DNA of 42,219 nt from DASQUK01 sp046723645. Lineage in GTDB: Bacteria; Actinomycetota; Acidimicrobiia; Acidimicrobiales; VFJN01. Shown here in pieces: positions 20,601 to 27,273 of the stretch; within the stretch, counting starts at the first letter, position 1, and each line of letters opens with the position of its first letter. The translations under genes and the position numbers were made by a program. The notes beneath the pieces were generated by a model. That model worked only from the letters and a program-made list of their open reading frames with translations, was not told the origin of the DNA and made no database searches. Where the stretch lies: assembly GCA_046723645.1 (NCBI GenBank), contig JBKOUY010000039.1, forward strand, positions 1-42,219. The letters run 5' to 3'.

Positions 20601-20962
20601 TCGGTGGCGGCCTCGACGAGGTTCGCGACCGCCCGCCGATCGGGCAGGACGTCGTCGTGGCAGAACACGAAGAACTCGGCCTGGCGGGCCCGCGGCCGGT
20701 CGGGATCGAGGACGTGGTTGGCGGCGGCGCCGAATCCCTCGGACGCGGGGACCCGCAGCACCCGCGCGCCGGACACGATTGCACCGACCCGGTCGGCGAT
20801 CCCGTCGGTGCCCGTCGCGTCGACCACCAGCACGGACAGCTCGGAGTAGTCCTGCTCGGCGAGCGCCCCCAGCAGGTCTTCGAACCGGTCGGCGTGCCGT
20901 CCGTGCGTGACCACGACCGCCAGAACCGGTGGAGAGGCGAGCTGTTGCTCCTCCGGTCCCAC
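17597..20962 (-). CDS. Large GT2 glycosyltransferase with polytopic membrane domain
   Basis: About 1121 residues. A GT2 domain fills the first 290 or so (VLAVVVTHGRHADRFEDLL, VLVVDATGTDG, FFVFCHDDVLPDRRAV with an Asp-Asp metal site, FAFPAGFTLVRADRFAAVAG, DDELGLCWRARAAG). After a linker come ten or more membrane helices (about 390-760), an extracytoplasmic region (about 780-1040) and a last helix (YALVAVQVAVWLAVLLVAV), with an acidic/Ala-rich cytoplasmic tail. It probably transfers a sugar inside and couples it to an outer-face step. The start is uncertain: the frame is open to 21334 but crosses repeat copy 2, so GTG at 20962 just before the GT2 domain is preferred. No clear ribosome site is present. 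Confidence 0.8.
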   Translation of the reverse strand: MGPEEQQLASPPVLAVVVTHGRHADRFEDLLGALAEQDYSELSVLVVDATGTDGIADRVGAIVSGARVLRVPASEGFGAAANHVLDPDRPRARQAEFFVFCHDDVLPDRRAVANLVEAATEWDADVVGPKLVARDDPRRLLHVGLGVDRLGTTMPLVEPRELDQGQHDGVREVFAFPAGFTLVRADRFAAVAGFDPAVDSPDDELGLCWRARAAGSRVLVATDARVRRDGEPRVGPRDEARYRVRALLSCSSRLDLLRIAPQAFAVSLVQALGGLVTGRPGRARVAVGAWLWNLRHPLSLWRARRHVNAARQASDGEIHRLQVHGLIGPRLWLRRVGRNGWAADTDPAAGSAGPGPPLAAGPAPPADTVAAWTPATALIATAVAGVVLFGSRHLVTRFVPAVGEFVAFPGSAGDLVREWVGAYRPVGLGSDASPPTLVGVAGGLGTVLAGHLALARTLLIVGLVPVGVVGAYRLLRPTGSKPAQVAAAVAYAAVPLPYDGLATGRWSVAAAYAASPWLLGRLARSSLVTPFSPDGPVPAAPRPLWQDAVAAGAVTGITGLFVPQAPALLLVMALGLVAGTLLAFRWRGVGRMLAVSLGATLVAVLLHVPALVDLVRSRAAAEAWMGLDRPAGALTALDLLRLDTGPLGIAPLGFCLAGAAALPLLVGREWRLGWAVRAWAVALACWALLWAQQHGHLDVRLPDPGVVLAPAAAALAFAVALGVAAIELDVRARPWPDRRWERMVRRFGFRRMVSGLAILALAAATVPVVAAAMDGWWDMPPGQFADVMGSVDAAVGAEPSRVVWVGDPSVLPGGQAWELGDGLSYTARDEAVPGVADLWPATGLGSSGRLGEALALAIDGQTSRLGRVLSPMGVQYVAVPRALAPATAVERTDDAADGPGSAAVAPESAVDALIGVLDGQLDLEQIAVDDALALYRNIAFAPLRATDIDPAALKETSVSAMQHVDLSAASPTLVEPGGDGRTARGPVTPGETVVQASSASDRWVLEVDGRQAERTDAYGWADAFAVPEGSGPAEAVLGYRTPASRYALVAVQVAVWLAVLLVAVRMRFGSEAATPPARPDDADATAADDRRDGDPARAGTPAEDDAAREGEPVPAGAGAPA

Positions 20963-21032
20963 GACGACGCGGAGGGTACCGAAGGGCCCGGTCGCAGCCG
21001 CGGACCCTCCCGGGGAGTCACCTGACGAGGCA

Positions 21033-21199
21033 GTAGCGGACGCTCGCGGAAGTTCCGTGGATGATCCCCGTGTCGGATTCGTCGCTGGCAAGGACGCAGC
21101 AGGAAGGCGCAGCCAGCGGCTGCGGCGACGACGAGGACGATGTCCAGCGGCGGATCTGGCCGGCGAGACGCCACGATGACTTCCGCGAGGGTCCACTAG
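21033..21199 (-). repeat. MITE-like repeat family 1, copy 2 (inverted)
   Basis: Read on the minus strand this matches 9067-9234 with about 12 differences including one single-base gap. Its ends are CTAGTGGACCCTCGCGGAAG (minus-strand left) and GTAGCGGACGCTCGCGGAAG (other end). It takes up most of the 247-base divergent gap 20963-21209 between the GT2/membrane gene and the 51-residue ORF, so both promoters must be in or beside it. Confidence 0.85.
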
Positions 21200-21209
21200 C
21201 CTCCGCGGC

Positions 21210-21365
21210 GTGCCCCGGCCGTCGACGGACGAGATCTCGAAGCGAATCGAGAACACCGTGTACACCGCGGTCGGGTTGGGGATCCTCGGCTTCCAGCACC
21301 TGCAGGTGCAGCGGCAGCAGCTCAAGCGGGCCATCGAGAACGCCTTGAAGAAGCCGAAGCGCTGA
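21210..21365 (+). CDS. 51-residue conserved-looking peptide
   Basis: GTG at 21210 opens a frame of 51 codons plus stop. The peptide is VPRPSTDEISKRIENTVYTA at the start, then a short apolar helix (VGLGILGFQHLQVQRQQLKR), and ends ALKKPKR. It is almost entirely helical, amphipathic, with a very basic C-terminus (net positive). It is one base upstream of the GT4 start at 21367 and starts 10 bases after repeat copy 2, so it heads the glycan operon. Codon third positions are G/C throughout, as in real genes here. A small membrane-edge or protein-binding helix partner of a glycosyltransferase is possible. I recall similar short actinobacterial ORFs but no assigned function. Confidence 0.6.
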   Translation: MPRPSTDEISKRIENTVYTAVGLGILGFQHLQVQRQQLKRAIENALKKPKR

Positions 21366-21366
21366 C

Positions 21367-22476
21367 GTGCTGCGCGTCGCCGTCGACCTGACGTCGCTGC
21401 TCACGCCCAAGACCGGCGTTGGCGTGGTCGCCCTCGAGACGACCCGGCGGTTGGCGGCGCGGGACGACCTGGCCGTCACGGCCTTCGCCGTGAGCTGGCG
21501 GGGCCGGGGGCGCCTCTCCTCGGCAGTGCCGCCGACCGTCGCCGTGGTGGACCGGCCGATGGCCGCCCGGCCCCTGCGGGAGCTGTGGAAGCGCGTCGAC
21601 CAGCCACGTGTCGACCTGTGGATCGGCCGCCACGACGTCGTCTGGGGGCCCAACTACGTGGTGCCGCCGACCCGGGCGGCCTCGGTCGTCAGCGTCTACG
21701 ACCTCACCCCCGTGCACTTCCCGGAGCTCGCCACCGCCGACACCCTCGCCTACCCGCGGCTCATCCAGCGGGCGCTCGACCGGGGCGCCTGGGTGCAGAC
21801 GCCGTCGGCGTTCGTGCGGAACGAGGTGGTCGACCACTTCCGGGTCGACCCCGACCGCGTGGTCACCATCCCCCTCGGGGTCCGCCCGGTCGCACCGGGC
21901 GAGGCCGGCACCGGGCGGCGGCTGGCCGGCGGCGACCGCTACATCCTCGCCGTCGGCACGATCGAGCCCCGCAAGGACCTACCCACGCTGGTGCGGGCGT
22001 TCGACCTCGTCGGCGACGGCGACCCCGATCTGCGCCTGGTCGTGGCCGGCCAGAACGGCTGGGGCGCCGATGCGTTCGACATGGCCCTGGGGGACGCGCG
22101 GCACCGGGAGCGGATCGTGCGGCTGGGATGGGTCTCCGACCACGACCGCGACGCATTGCTGCGCGGTGCGTCGGTCTACGCCTACCCCTCGATCTACGAG
22201 GGCTTCGGCTTCCCACCCCTGGAGGCGATGAGCGCCGGCGTGGCCGTGGTGACCACGGCGACCGGGTCGCTGCCGGAGGTGGCGGGGTCCGGAGCCGACC
22301 TCGTGCCGGTGGGCGACGCCGACGCGCTGGCCGCGGGCCTGGCACGGGTGCTGTCGGACGACGCACACCGCCGGGACCTGGTGGCCCGCGGCCACGAGGT
22401 AGCCGCCAGGCACAGCTGGGACACGACCGCCGAGCGCTTCGCCGCCCTGCTCCACCGGGTCGCGGGCACGACATGA
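21367..22476 (+). CDS. GT4-family glycosyltransferase
   Basis: A 369-residue GT-B enzyme. The N-terminal half has the acceptor-side Rossmann lobe (MLRVAVDLTSLLTPKTGVGV, VWGPNYVVPPTR, VVSVYDLTPVHFPE). The C-terminal half has ILAVGTIEPRKDLPTLVRAF, LRLVVAGQNGWGAD, and the donor-binding E-x7-E motif YEGFGFPPLEAMSAG. This form is typical of mannosyl- and rhamnosyltransferases of cell-surface polysaccharides. A GDP-mannose or GDP-rhamnose donor is plausible because rmd and gmd follow. The GTG start is one base after the 51-residue ORF. There is no membrane helix, so it would act at the inner membrane face. Confidence 0.88.
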   Translation: MLRVAVDLTSLLTPKTGVGVVALETTRRLAARDDLAVTAFAVSWRGRGRLSSAVPPTVAVVDRPMAARPLRELWKRVDQPRVDLWIGRHDVVWGPNYVVPPTRAASVVSVYDLTPVHFPELATADTLAYPRLIQRALDRGAWVQTPSAFVRNEVVDHFRVDPDRVVTIPLGVRPVAPGEAGTGRRLAGGDRYILAVGTIEPRKDLPTLVRAFDLVGDGDPDLRLVVAGQNGWGADAFDMALGDARHRERIVRLGWVSDHDRDALLRGASVYAYPSIYEGFGFPPLEAMSAGVAVVTTATGSLPEVAGSGADLVPVGDADALAAGLARVLSDDAHRRDLVARGHEVAARHSWDTTAERFAALLHRVAGTT

Positions 22477-22498
22477 CGACGACCTACGATGACCGGCC

Positions 22499-23404
22499 GT
22501 GAGAGTGCTCGTTACGGGAGCCGGGGGCTTCGTCGGTGTCCACCTGGTGCGCCACCTCGAGGAGAGCGGCGACGAGGTCATCCAGCTGGAGCGCACCGTC
22601 GACGGCATCGACATCACCGATGCGCCCGAGATCGCCGACGCAGTGCTCTCGGCCAAGCCGTCCGCCGTGTACCACCTGGCCGGTGCCGCCGACGTCGGCG
22701 GTAGCTGGGACACGCCGGAGGAGACGTTTTTGGCCAACGCCGTGGGCACGCTCAACGTGCTCGAGGCCAGCCGCGCCGCGGGCGCGGAGCGGGTCCTGGC
22801 CGTGAGCAGTGCCGACGTCTACGGGCGCGTCACCGAGGACGAGCTGCCTCTCGACGAGTCGCAGCCGCTGAGGCCGGTGTCGCCCTACGCCGCGTCCAAG
22901 GTGGCCGCCGACGCCCTGGCCCAGCAGGCCTGGCTCGGGCACCGCCTGCCCGTGATACGGGTGCGTGCCTTCAACCACCTCGGCCCCGGCCAGACCGACC
23001 GCTTCGTGGCGCCGTCGCTGGCGGCGCGCATCGCCCGCAACGAGCGCGACGGCGGTGACGAGATCCCCGTCGGGAACACGGCGCCGCGGCGGGACGTGAC
23101 CGACGTGCGCGACGTCGTGCGCGCCTACCGCCTCCTGGTCGAGCACGGCGAGCCGGGTGAGGTCTACAACGTGTGCCGGGGCAGGGCCGTCTCCGTCCGG
23201 GAGATCGCCGACCTCCTCCTCGGCATGGCCGCCCGGCCCATGCGGCTCGTCAGCGACCCCGCCCTGCAGCGCCCGGTCGACATCCCGGTGTTGGTGGGCG
23301 ACAACACCCGCCTGGCCCGCACCACCGGCTGGTCGCCGACCATCCCCCTCGAACAGACCCTGGCCGACGTGCTCGCCGACTGGCGATCGCGCCTCGAGGG
23401 CTGA
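22499..23404 (+). CDS. rmd: GDP-6-deoxy-D-mannose reductase-like SDR epimerase
   Basis: A 301-residue extended short-chain dehydrogenase. It has the NAD(P) loop VTGAGGFVG, catalytic Ser104 (SSADVYG), Tyr130 and Lys134 (SPYAASK), and HLGPGQTDRFVAPSLAARIA, a run that fits GDP-4-keto-6-deoxymannose reductases (RMD). It would reduce the product of the adjacent gmd to GDP-D-rhamnose, which makes the pair a complete pathway from GDP-mannose. GTG at 22499 is 22 bases after the GT4 gene. The family also contains dTDP-sugar reductases, and only the neighbour tells them apart, so the symbol is a moderately firm call. Confidence 0.75.
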   Translation: MRVLVTGAGGFVGVHLVRHLEESGDEVIQLERTVDGIDITDAPEIADAVLSAKPSAVYHLAGAADVGGSWDTPEETFLANAVGTLNVLEASRAAGAERVLAVSSADVYGRVTEDELPLDESQPLRPVSPYAASKVAADALAQQAWLGHRLPVIRVRAFNHLGPGQTDRFVAPSLAARIARNERDGGDEIPVGNTAPRRDVTDVRDVVRAYRLLVEHGEPGEVYNVCRGRAVSVREIADLLLGMAARPMRLVSDPALQRPVDIPVLVGDNTRLARTTGWSPTIPLEQTLADVLADWRSRLEG

Positions 23405-23441
23405 CAACCTGACCGGCCGCCCCGACCGAGGAGACCACATA

Positions 23442-24422
23442 GTGACCAAGCGAGCGCTCGTTACCGGCATCACCGGTCAGGACGGGTCGCACCTGGCCGA
23501 GCTGCTGCTGGACAAGGGCTACGAGGTGCTGGGCATGGTCCGCCGCACCAGCACGGTCAACTGGGAGCGGATCGGCCACCTCCAGGACCAGATCACCTTC
23601 GTCCACGGCGACCTCCTCGACCAGGTATCGATCCTGACGATCCTCCAGGAGCACCAGCCCGACGAGGTCTACAACCTGGCGGCCCAGTCCTTCGTGCCCA
23701 CCTCGTGGCAACAGCCGGTCCTGACCGGCGAGTTCACCGCCATCGGCGTCACCCGCATGCTCGACGCCATCCGCACGATCGATCCCGAGATCCGCTACTA
23801 CCAGGCGTCGTCGAGCGAGATGTTCGGCAAGGTGGTGGAGACGCCCCAGCGGGAGTCGACGCCGTTCTACCCCCGTTCGCCCTACGGGGTCGCCAAGGTG
23901 TACGGCCACTGGATCACGGTGAACTACCGCGAGTCGTACGACCTCCACGCCACCAGCGGGATCCTGTTCAACCACGAGGGCCCGCGCCGCGGACTGGAGT
24001 TCTCGACCCGCAAGATCTCGCACGGCGCCGCGCACATCAAGCTCGGCCTGTCCGACGAGCTCCGCATGGGCAACCTCGAGTCCAAGCGCGACTGGGGGTA
24101 CGCCGGCGACTACGTCGAGGCCATGTGGCTCATGCTCCAGCAGGACACGCCGGACGACTACGTCATCGCGACGGGCGAGACGCACTCGGTGCGGGAGTTC
24201 TGTGAGCTGGCATTCGACCGCGTGGGGCTCGACTGGGAGAAGCACGTGGTGGTTGACGAGCGCTTCTTCCGCCCCGCCGAGGTCGACCTGCTGGTGGGTG
24301 ATGCCTCCAAGGCGCGCCGCGCGCTGGGATGGGAGCCAAGGACCACGTTCGAGGAACTCGTGAACCTCATGGTCGACGCCGACCTCGCGCTGCTCGAGGG
24401 GAAGCTCAAGGGCATGGCCTAA
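23442..24422 (+). CDS. gmd: GDP-mannose 4,6-dehydratase
   Basis: A 326-residue SDR that converts GDP-mannose to GDP-4-keto-6-deoxy-D-mannose, the branch point for GDP-rhamnose and GDP-fucose. Signatures are ALVTGITGQDGSHLAELLL (NADP loop), YNLAAQSFVPTSW, the catalytic Ser124/Glu126 (SSSEMFG), Tyr148/Lys152 (SPYGVAK), FNHEGPRRGLEF and NLESKRDWGYAGDYVEAMW. GTG at 23442 has GAGGAG at 23428-23433 as ribosome site. The usual length is about 340-370 residues, so this is a short but complete version. It follows rmd by 37 bases. Downstream is repeat family 2, copy 1, then cofD. Confidence 0.93.
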   Translation: MTKRALVTGITGQDGSHLAELLLDKGYEVLGMVRRTSTVNWERIGHLQDQITFVHGDLLDQVSILTILQEHQPDEVYNLAAQSFVPTSWQQPVLTGEFTAIGVTRMLDAIRTIDPEIRYYQASSSEMFGKVVETPQRESTPFYPRSPYGVAKVYGHWITVNYRESYDLHATSGILFNHEGPRRGLEFSTRKISHGAAHIKLGLSDELRMGNLESKRDWGYAGDYVEAMWLMLQQDTPDDYVIATGETHSVREFCELAFDRVGLDWEKHVVVDERFFRPAEVDLLVGDASKARRALGWEPRTTFEELVNLMVDADLALLEGKLKGMA

Positions 24423-24425
24423 GAG

Positions 24426-24551
24426 GCCGAGCGGATAGGTAGGCAAGTGGGCACCGAGCAGTACGGAATTTGCAGCGCAAGCCCGGGCCACACTGCTCGG
24501 CCTCCCGGCAACACCGAGCACCGTTGGCCGGGACGACGTTCCTATCCGGGC
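24426..24551 (+). repeat. MITE-like repeat family 2, copy 1
   Basis: 126 bases beginning GCCGAGCGGATAGG and ending CCTATCCGGGC, so the ends are inverted repeats with an eight-base core CGGATAGG. It aligns without gaps to the reverse complement of 33815-33940 at 100 of 126 positions. It fills nearly all of the 137-base gap between gmd and cofD, ending 8 bases before the cofD ATG. It contains no ORF I would defend. Confidence 0.8.
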
Positions 24552-24559
24552 ACGCCCTA

Positions 24560-25528
24560 ATGGCTGGGGTGGCCGTGCTGGCGGGGGGCGTGGGCGCCGC
24601 CCGCCTGCTCCGGGGGCTGGTGGACGTGGTGCCGCCGGAGGATGTCACGGCGATCGTCAACACCGGCGACGACACGGTGCTCCACGGGCTGGCCATCAGC
24701 CCCGACATCGACACGGTCACGTACACGCTCGCCGACGCCATCGATCCGGAGCGAGGCTGGGGGTTGCGAGACGAGTCGTGGCACGCCATGGAGGCGCTGT
24801 CCCGCTACGGCGGCGCAACCTGGTTCCGGCTCGGCGACCGCGACCTGGCGACCCACCTGTATCGCACGCAGCGCCTGGCGGAGGGAGCGGGCCTGGCGGC
24901 GGTGACGGCGGAGATCGCCGCGGCGTGGAGCCTGAGGCTCCGGATCGTGCCGGCCACCGAGCAGCCCCTGCGGACGATGATCACCCTGGCCGACGACGAG
25001 GGTGGCGCGGCGGTGATCGGCGTCGGGGTGGCGGCGGGCGAGGAGATCTCGTTCCAGGACTACTTCGTGCGGCTGCAGCACGCCGTGGCCGTCTCGGGCG
25101 TGCGTTTCGCCGGGGCCGAGGCGGCGCGCCCGACCCCCGGTGTCCTCGCCGCCATCGCCGACGCGGGGGTCGTGGTGGTGGCACCGTCCAACCCCATCGT
25201 CTCCATCGGCCCCGTGATGGCGGTTCCGGGCGTCCGCGACGCGGTCGCGGCGCGCCGGGACGACGTCGTCGCCGTGTCACCACTGGTCGGCGGCCGGGCA
25301 CTCAAGGGGCCCGCGGACCGGCTCCTCCGCGAGCTGGGGTATATGGACTCGGTCGTCGGAGTCGCCCGCCTGTACGCCCCCTTCGTGGGCACGCTGGTCA
25401 TCGACAACGCCGACGCCGAGCTCGCCAACGGCGTTCGAGCGGCGGGTTTGCGCTGCGTCGTCACCGACACGATCATGCGGGACCCGGCTGCCGCGGCGGC
25501 GCTGTGCGAGGTCGTTCTCGGCCGCTGA
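24560..25528 (+). CDS. cofD: 2-phospho-L-lactate transferase (F420 biosynthesis)
   Basis: The 322-residue protein (FbiA in mycobacteria) transfers the phospho-lactyl-type side chain (from an LPPG or EPPG donor) to the deazaflavin Fo to give F420-0 or its dehydro form. It shows the family start AVLAGGVGAARLLRGL, then AIVNTGDDTVLHGL, ISPDIDTVTYTLADAID, RGWGLRDESW and the C-terminal VVAPSNPIVSIGPVM. The usual length is about 310-330. The start at 24560 is chosen because a longer frame (to 24470) lies inside the repeat. cofE follows after 33 bases, giving the common actinobacterial pair. cofC and cofG/H (fbiC/fbiD) are not in this window. Confidence 0.93.
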   Translation: MAGVAVLAGGVGAARLLRGLVDVVPPEDVTAIVNTGDDTVLHGLAISPDIDTVTYTLADAIDPERGWGLRDESWHAMEALSRYGGATWFRLGDRDLATHLYRTQRLAEGAGLAAVTAEIAAAWSLRLRIVPATEQPLRTMITLADDEGGAAVIGVGVAAGEEISFQDYFVRLQHAVAVSGVRFAGAEAARPTPGVLAAIADAGVVVVAPSNPIVSIGPVMAVPGVRDAVAARRDDVVAVSPLVGGRALKGPADRLLRELGYMDSVVGVARLYAPFVGTLVIDNADAELANGVRAAGLRCVVTDTIMRDPAAAAALCEVVLGR

Positions 25529-25561
25529 TCCCTGAGATGCGAAGGTGAGGGGCTCATAGCG

Positions 25562-26266
25562 ATGGGCGGCGTGCTCGAGATCCTGCCCGTGCAGGGCGTC
25601 GGTGAGGTGCGCCCCGGGGACGACCTGGCGCGCCTGCTGGCGCAGGCGGCCGACGACCTCCGCGACGGCGACGTCGTCGTGGTGACGCAGAAGGTCGTGT
25701 CCAAGGCCGAGGCCCAGCTCGTGCCAATCGACCCCAACGACCCCGGCAGCAAGGCGCGGATCGTCGAGGGCGAGTCCGTGCGGGTGCTGCGCCGCCGCGG
25801 CGAGCTGGTGATCTCCGAGACCCGTCACGGCTTCGTGTGCGCCAATGCCGGCGTCGACCTGTCCAACGTCGAGGACGGTTGGGCGGCGCTGCTGCCCGAG
25901 GATCCCGACCGCTCGGCACGCCGGCTCCGCGACGGGCTGCGGGGCCGCGTCGGCGCCGATGTGGCGGTGATCATCAGCGACACCTTCGGCCGCACGTGGC
26001 GCCGGGGCCTGACCGACGTGGCGATCGGCTGCGCAGGCATCCGTGCGGTCATCGACCTGCGGGGTACGACCGACGCCCGGGGCCGCGAGCTCCAGGTCAC
26101 GGAGGTGTGCGTGGTCGACGAGCTGGCGGCCGCCGCCGAGCTGGTGATGGGAAAGGCGTCGGGGATCTGCGCCGCGATCGTACGCGGGGTCGACCCGGCG
26201 TGGCTGGGGCGCGGCGAGGTCAGGGGCGAGGTGGTCCGCGCTCCGACCGAGGACCTGTTCCGGTGA
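25562..26266 (+). CDS. cofE: Coenzyme F420-0:L-glutamate ligase, stand-alone
   Basis: A 234-residue GTP-dependent ligase that adds gamma-linked glutamates to F420-0. Signatures are VVVTQKVVSKAEAQLVP, HGFVCANAGVDLSNVE, VAVIISDTFGRTWRRGLTDV, AIGCAGIRAVIDLRGTTDAR and the final GKASGICAAIVRGVDP. Mycobacterial FbiB carries an extra C-terminal nitroreductase/FMN domain of about 200 residues; here the gene ends at the ligase domain, as in archaeal CofE. That matters because the FMN domain reduces dehydro-F420-0, so this function must be supplied elsewhere or the lactate-based route is used. It is the last gene of the run and faces the GalE-like gene across a 42-base gap with a repeat relic. Confidence 0.92.
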   Translation: MGGVLEILPVQGVGEVRPGDDLARLLAQAADDLRDGDVVVVTQKVVSKAEAQLVPIDPNDPGSKARIVEGESVRVLRRRGELVISETRHGFVCANAGVDLSNVEDGWAALLPEDPDRSARRLRDGLRGRVGADVAVIISDTFGRTWRRGLTDVAIGCAGIRAVIDLRGTTDARGRELQVTEVCVVDELAAAAELVMGKASGICAAIVRGVDPAWLGRGEVRGEVVRAPTEDLFR

Positions 26267-26288
26267 GGCCGTGAGTGGCGGCCCCCAA

Positions 26289-26312
26289 CTTGTGGACCCT
26301 CGCGCCCACTAG
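26289..26312 (+). repeat. 24-bp relic joining both ends of repeat family 1
   Basis: CTTGTGGACCCTCGCG matches the left end of the 168-base repeat (one mismatch, 13 identical bases in a row), and GCGCCCACTAG matches its right end exactly. They overlap by GCG, as after loss of the whole middle. It lies between the convergent cofE and epimerase genes and supplies the TAG stop of the epimerase (minus strand, 26309-26311). It can also be read as a weak hairpin (GTGG/CCAC). Confidence 0.6.
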
Positions 26313-27262
26313 CGCTGCTTGAACCACTCCAGCGTGCGCCCGACGCCCTCGCCGAGCTCGGTCCAGGGCTTCCAGCCGAGGTGGATCGCCGCCCGGCCGT
26401 GGTCCAGCGCCGAGCGCAGCATCTCGCCCGCCCGCATCGGGGCGTACGCCGCGGGTCGGTCGACACCGGCGCTGGTGGCCATCGCCGCGTAGAGCTGGTT
26501 GACCGACGTCTCGACCCCGGTGCCGATGTTGAGGAGAAGGCCGCCACCCCTCGTCGCAGCCCGCACGAACGCGTCCACCACGTCGTCGACGTAGACGTAG
26601 TCGCGCGTCTGCTCCCCGTCGCCGTAGATGGTGCACACCTCGTCGGCCAGCAGGCGCCCGGCGAAGATGGCCACGACCCCAGCCTCGCCGTGGGGGTCCT
26701 GCCGCGGGCCGTACACGTTCGCGAGCGCCAGGGCCGTGAACTCGAGCCCGTGGAGCTGGCGGTAGACGTTGAGGTAGTCGAAGGCGACCCGCTTCGAGAC
26801 GCCGTAGGGCGACCCCGGGTTCTGGGGGTGCGACTCCTTGCACGGCAGGTCCGCCGGCGCCGCCTCGCCGTAGATCGTGCCGCCGCTGGATGCGAACACG
26901 ACCTTGCGGGCGCGGGCCACCCGCGCGCCCTCGAGCGCGTTGATGGTGCCGATGACATTGACCTCGGCGTCGTGCGCCGGGCGGGCCACCGACACCCGGA
27001 CGTCGGCCTGGGCGGCCAGGTGGAACACCACCTCGGGCTCGCGCCGGGCGATGAGGTCGACGATCTGCGGGTCGCACACGTCAATCTGGTGGAACGTCAG
27101 CCGGTTCGTGCGGTCGCCCCGTTCCGCACGGGCGTCGGCCAGGTTGGCCAGCGACCCCGACGAGAGGTCGTCGAGGACGTCCACCTCGTGACCCTCGGCG
27201 AGCAAGCGGTCGACCAGCGTTGAGCCGATGAACCCGGCCCCGCCCGTGACGAGGGTCTTCAT
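26309..27262 (-). CDS. NAD-dependent epimerase, UDP-glucose 4-epimerase-like
   Basis: A 317-residue extended SDR. It has VTGGAGFIGSTLVDRLL (NAD loop), FHLAAQADVRVSV, catalytic Ser (ASSGGTIYGE), Tyr/Lys (SPYGVSKRVAFDYL), LALANVYGPRQDP and TIYGDGEQTRDYVYVDDVV. The sequence fits the GalE-like group that makes UDP-galactose or UDP-galactosamine, but these are hard to separate from other 4-epimerases. ATG at 27262 has TGAGGAG as ribosome site, where the TGA is the stop of the upstream nucleotidyltransferase. It is the last gene of the minus-strand glycosyltransferase operon. Its TAG stop lies inside the repeat-1 relic at 26289-26312. Confidence 0.87.
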   Translation of the reverse strand: MKTLVTGGAGFIGSTLVDRLLAEGHEVDVLDDLSSGSLANLADARAERGDRTNRLTFHQIDVCDPQIVDLIARREPEVVFHLAAQADVRVSVARPAHDAEVNVIGTINALEGARVARARKVVFASSGGTIYGEAAPADLPCKESHPQNPGSPYGVSKRVAFDYLNVYRQLHGLEFTALALANVYGPRQDPHGEAGVVAIFAGRLLADEVCTIYGDGEQTRDYVYVDDVVDAFVRAATRGGGLLLNIGTGVETSVNQLYAAMATSAGVDRPAAYAPMRAGEMLRSALDHGRAAIHLGWKPWTELGEGVGRTLEWFKQR

Positions 27263-27273
27263 GCCGTCACTCC

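Noticed and set aside
19142..21025. 627-residue plus-strand frame opposite the GT2/membrane gene
   Set aside because: Rich in Gly, Arg, His and Gln with no motifs, while the minus strand has clear GT2 signatures and membrane helices.
24426..24551. Repeat family 2 as a riboswitch or sRNA
   Set aside because: Internal stems found in copy 1 are lost in copy 2 without compensating changes, and the elements are in unrelated orientations to their neighbours.
24470..24559. Longer N-terminus for CofD
   Set aside because: The extra codons are inside repeat family 2 and the family start AVLAGGVGAARLL is right after 24560.
26281..26308. Simple factor-independent terminator between cofE and the epimerase
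   Set aside because: The possible stem is only GTGG/CCAC, whereas the sequence matches both ends of the 168-bp repeat over 24 bases.
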